A DNA stretch of 7,429 nt, from positions 1 to 7,429 of the forward strand of contig CATGXW010000033.1 in NCBI GenBank assembly GCA_949542085.1, in the 5' to 3' direction. A program made the position numbers and the translations under genes. Shown here in pieces: positions 5,920 through 7,429 of this stretch. Within the stretch, counting starts at the first letter, position 1, and each line of letters opens with the position of its first letter. Source of the stretch: an uncultured Alphaproteobacteria bacterium. GTDB taxonomy: Bacteria; Pseudomonadota; Alphaproteobacteria; RF32; CAG-239. The notes under the pieces were generated by a model. That model saw only the letters and a program-made list of their open reading frames with translations. It had not been told where the DNA came from and did not search any database.

Positions 5920-7308
5920 CTAAAAATTAATTGAATTCGGCGTTCTGGGGAACGGAATAACATCACGGATATTACCGATACCGGTGACCAGCATCATCAT
6001 ACGCTCAAACCCTAATCCAAAACCGGCATGCGGCACAGAGCCATAGCGACGAGAATCGAGATACCAGTCATAATCAGCCTCGGTCATTCCCATTTCTTTG
6101 ATACGCTCGACCAAAACATCATAGCGTTCTTCACGCTGGGAACCGCCAATCAACTCTCCGATACCGGGGACCAAAACATCCATGGCGGCAACCGTGCGCC
6201 CGTCATCATTCAAACGCATGTAAAAGGCTTTAATTTCTTTCGGATAATCACGAACAATCACCGGACGTTTGAAATGTTTTTCAGCCAAGAAACGTTCATG
6301 CTCGGTCTGCATATCAATACCGAATTCCGGTTCGTATTCAAATTTTTGGCCGGATTTTTTCATAATGTCAATCGCTTCGGCATAGGTAATACGGGCAAAG
6401 CCGTTTTCAACGATATTATGCAACTTGTCAAACAATCCCGGTTCAACAAAACGATCAAACAATTCCAAATCTTCATGGCTGTTTTCAAGCAAGTGGTTGA
6501 TGCAAAACTTAACCATATCCTCGGCCAAATCCATATCATCATGGATATCGGCAAAGGCCATTTCAGGCTCAATCATCCAAAATTCGGCAGCATGACGCGT
6601 GGTGTTGGAATTTTCGGCGCGGAATGTCGGACCGAAAGTATAAATATCGCCCAAACCCATGGCATACATTTCACCGTTCAACTGTCCGGAAACCGTCAAA
6701 TGAGCTTCCTTGCCGAAGAAATCCTGAGAATAGTCTATTTTGCCATCCGGTGTTTTCGGAAGTTTATCCATATCCAGAGTGGTGACGCGGAACATCTCGC
6801 CGGCGCCTTCGCAATCCGAACCGGTAATCAGCGGCGTATGAACATAGCGGAAACCACGTTCGTTAAAGAACTTATGAATCGCATAAGACAATTCCGAACG
6901 AATCCGGAAAGCCGCTCCATACTTATTCGTACGCGGACGCAAGTGCGCGATGGTGCGCAGGTATTCGTCGGTATGCTTTTTCTTTTGCAGCGGATAATCT
7001 TCCGGAGCCAGACTATAAATTTCAACTTCATCAGCGACAATCTCATATTTCTGACTACCGCCTTTTGATTCAACCAAAGCCCCTTTTACCGCCAGCGAAG
7101 AACCTGTCGTCACTTTTTTGACATCGTCGTAATTAGGCAATGTATTATTGGCAATAATCTGGATATTTTTCAAACAGGAGCCGTCATTCAATTCAACAAA
7201 CGAAAAATCTTTCGCATCACGGCGGGTTCTAACCCAGCCTTTTACCAGAACTTCCGCCTGCGGTTGTTCTGCGGCCAGAAGCTTTACAATCTTTGTTCTT
7301 TGTAACAT
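5920..7308 (-). CDS. asnS: Asparaginyl-tRNA synthetase
   Basis: AsnRS is the cytoplasmic class IIb synthetase that charges tRNA-Asn with asparagine using ATP. At 462 residues it is close to the E. coli enzyme. An N-terminal OB-fold anticodon-binding domain (about 17-100, [19 protein letters not shown] at 22-40) leads into the catalytic core: motif 1 around [16 protein letters not shown] (147-162), motif 2 from [16 protein letters not shown] (228-243) to IEPE (246-249), and motif 3 [12 protein letters not shown] (429-440) with the terminal [17 protein letters not shown]. The [15 protein letters not shown] wording and the PRTPNSINF end mark AsnRS rather than AspRS. The ATG at 7308 has AGGGA 7 nt upstream. 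A good promoter with dyads lies upstream. Many alphaproteobacteria lack AsnRS and make Asn-tRNA through GatCAB, so its presence is informative and may reflect transfer. Confidence 0.97.
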   Translation of the reverse strand: MLQRTKIVKLLAAEQPQAEVLVKGWVRTRRDAKDFSFVELNDGSCLKNIQIIANNTLPNYDDVKKVTTGSSLAVKGALVESKGGSQKYEIVADEVEIYSLAPEDYPLQKKKHTDEYLRTIAHLRPRTNKYGAAFRIRSELSYAIHKFFNERGFRYVHTPLITGSDCEGAGEMFRVTTLDMDKLPKTPDGKIDYSQDFFGKEAHLTVSGQLNGEMYAMGLGDIYTFGPTFRAENSNTTRHAAEFWMIEPEMAFADIHDDMDLAEDMVKFCINHLLENSHEDLELFDRFVEPGLFDKLHNIVENGFARITYAEAIDIMKKSGQKFEYEPEFGIDMQTEHERFLAEKHFKRPVIVRDYPKEIKAFYMRLNDDGRTVAAMDVLVPGIGELIGGSQREERYDVLVERIKEMGMTEADYDWYLDSRRYGSVPHAGFGLGFERMMMLVTGIGNIRDVIPFPRTPNSINF

Positions 7309-7339
7309 TTATTTTTCCCTAAAAAATCTCTTTTCTTCA

Positions 7340-7356
7340 GATTACTGCCCGTAATC
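7340..7356. promoter_or_regulatory. Dyad at the predicted asnS transcription start
   Basis: GATTAC-TGCCC-GTAATC is a perfect 6-bp dyad with a 5-nt centre. Its right edge coincides with the start site expected from the asnS promoter, about 7 nt beyond the -10. It could be an operator or a 5'-end stem-loop of the mRNA. The next T-run on the minus strand is 13 nt further on, so it is not a normal terminator. Confidence 0.5.
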
Positions 7357-7362
7357 ACGCCG

Positions 7363-7391
7363 ACTATATTACAAGAATCGCAACTTGTCCA
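7363..7391 (-). promoter_or_regulatory. Sigma-70 promoter for asnS
   Basis: Minus strand TGGACA (7391-7386), 17 nt, TATAGT (7368-7363). Each hexamer matches the sigma-70 consensus at five of six positions with ideal spacing, the best promoter in the window. Transcription would start near 7356 and leave a leader of about 48 nt before the asnS ATG. It should drive asnS and the exported protein behind it. Confidence 0.65.
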
Positions 7392-7428
7392 GATTGACAT
7401 TTATTTATATACGTATTAAATTTCAATC
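7392..7428. repeat. Inverted repeat directly upstream of the asnS -35 box
   Basis: Arms GATTGACATTTA (7392-7403) and TAAATTTCAATC (7417-7428) are complementary at 11 of 12 positions around a 13-nt AT-rich centre that includes ATACGTAT. The repeat abuts the -35 box. It has no U-run on either strand, so a protein-binding site or UP-like element is more likely than a terminator. It may continue a structure from the gene beyond the right edge. Confidence 0.45.
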
Positions 7429-7429
7429 A

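Noticed and set aside
6028..7068. A 346-codon open frame on the plus strand opposite asnS
   Set aside because: It lies wholly antisense to a textbook AsnRS, shows no recognisable domain, and is best explained as a mirror of asnS codon use.

Overview
The window reads as a stretch of a moderately AT-rich alphaproteobacterial chromosome. Three things point there. A DUF4167 protein, a family I know mainly from Alphaproteobacteria, sits between prmC and clpB, close to the prfA-prmC-DUF4167-clpB cluster of many members of that class. A typical sigma-32 (RpoH) is present. Nothing suggests a phage, plasmid or insertion sequence. All eight supported genes are on the minus strand, so transcription runs from high to low coordinates. 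The window is dense housekeeping and stress chromosome, with no gene-free stretch over 300 bases and no tRNA, rRNA or CRISPR that I can see.

In order of transcription: (1) 7429-5254 holds a promoter, asnS (asparaginyl-tRNA synthetase) and, 9 nt downstream, an unrecognised exported protein of 218 residues. (2) 5253-3945 holds a promoter, rpoH, an unrecognised 67-residue ORF and a clear intrinsic terminator. (3) 3931-1208 holds prmC (release-factor glutamine methyltransferase), a DUF4167 protein and a membrane-anchored metallophosphoesterase. (4) 1207-1 holds a promoter region with a long inverted repeat and the first 380 codons of clpB, which runs off the left edge.

Functionally the genes cover translation (asnS, prmC) and the heat-shock response (rpoH and its usual target clpB). 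The rpoH and clpB upstream regions both carry a CTTG-type -35 followed, at the same 15-nt spacing, by a partial match to the sigma-32 -10. Both can also be read as sigma-70-like, so the sigma factor used cannot be decided from sequence alone.

The points most worth a second look are: a 14-bp inverted repeat before clpB whose upstream arm carries CTCCTT and would pair with the clpB ribosome-binding site on a read-through transcript; a terminator whose hairpin contains one candidate prmC start codon; the small Cys/His-containing ORF behind rpoH; and dyads around the asnS promoter. I found no evidence of a wholly new multi-gene system. The novelty here is regulatory and in two unrecognised proteins.
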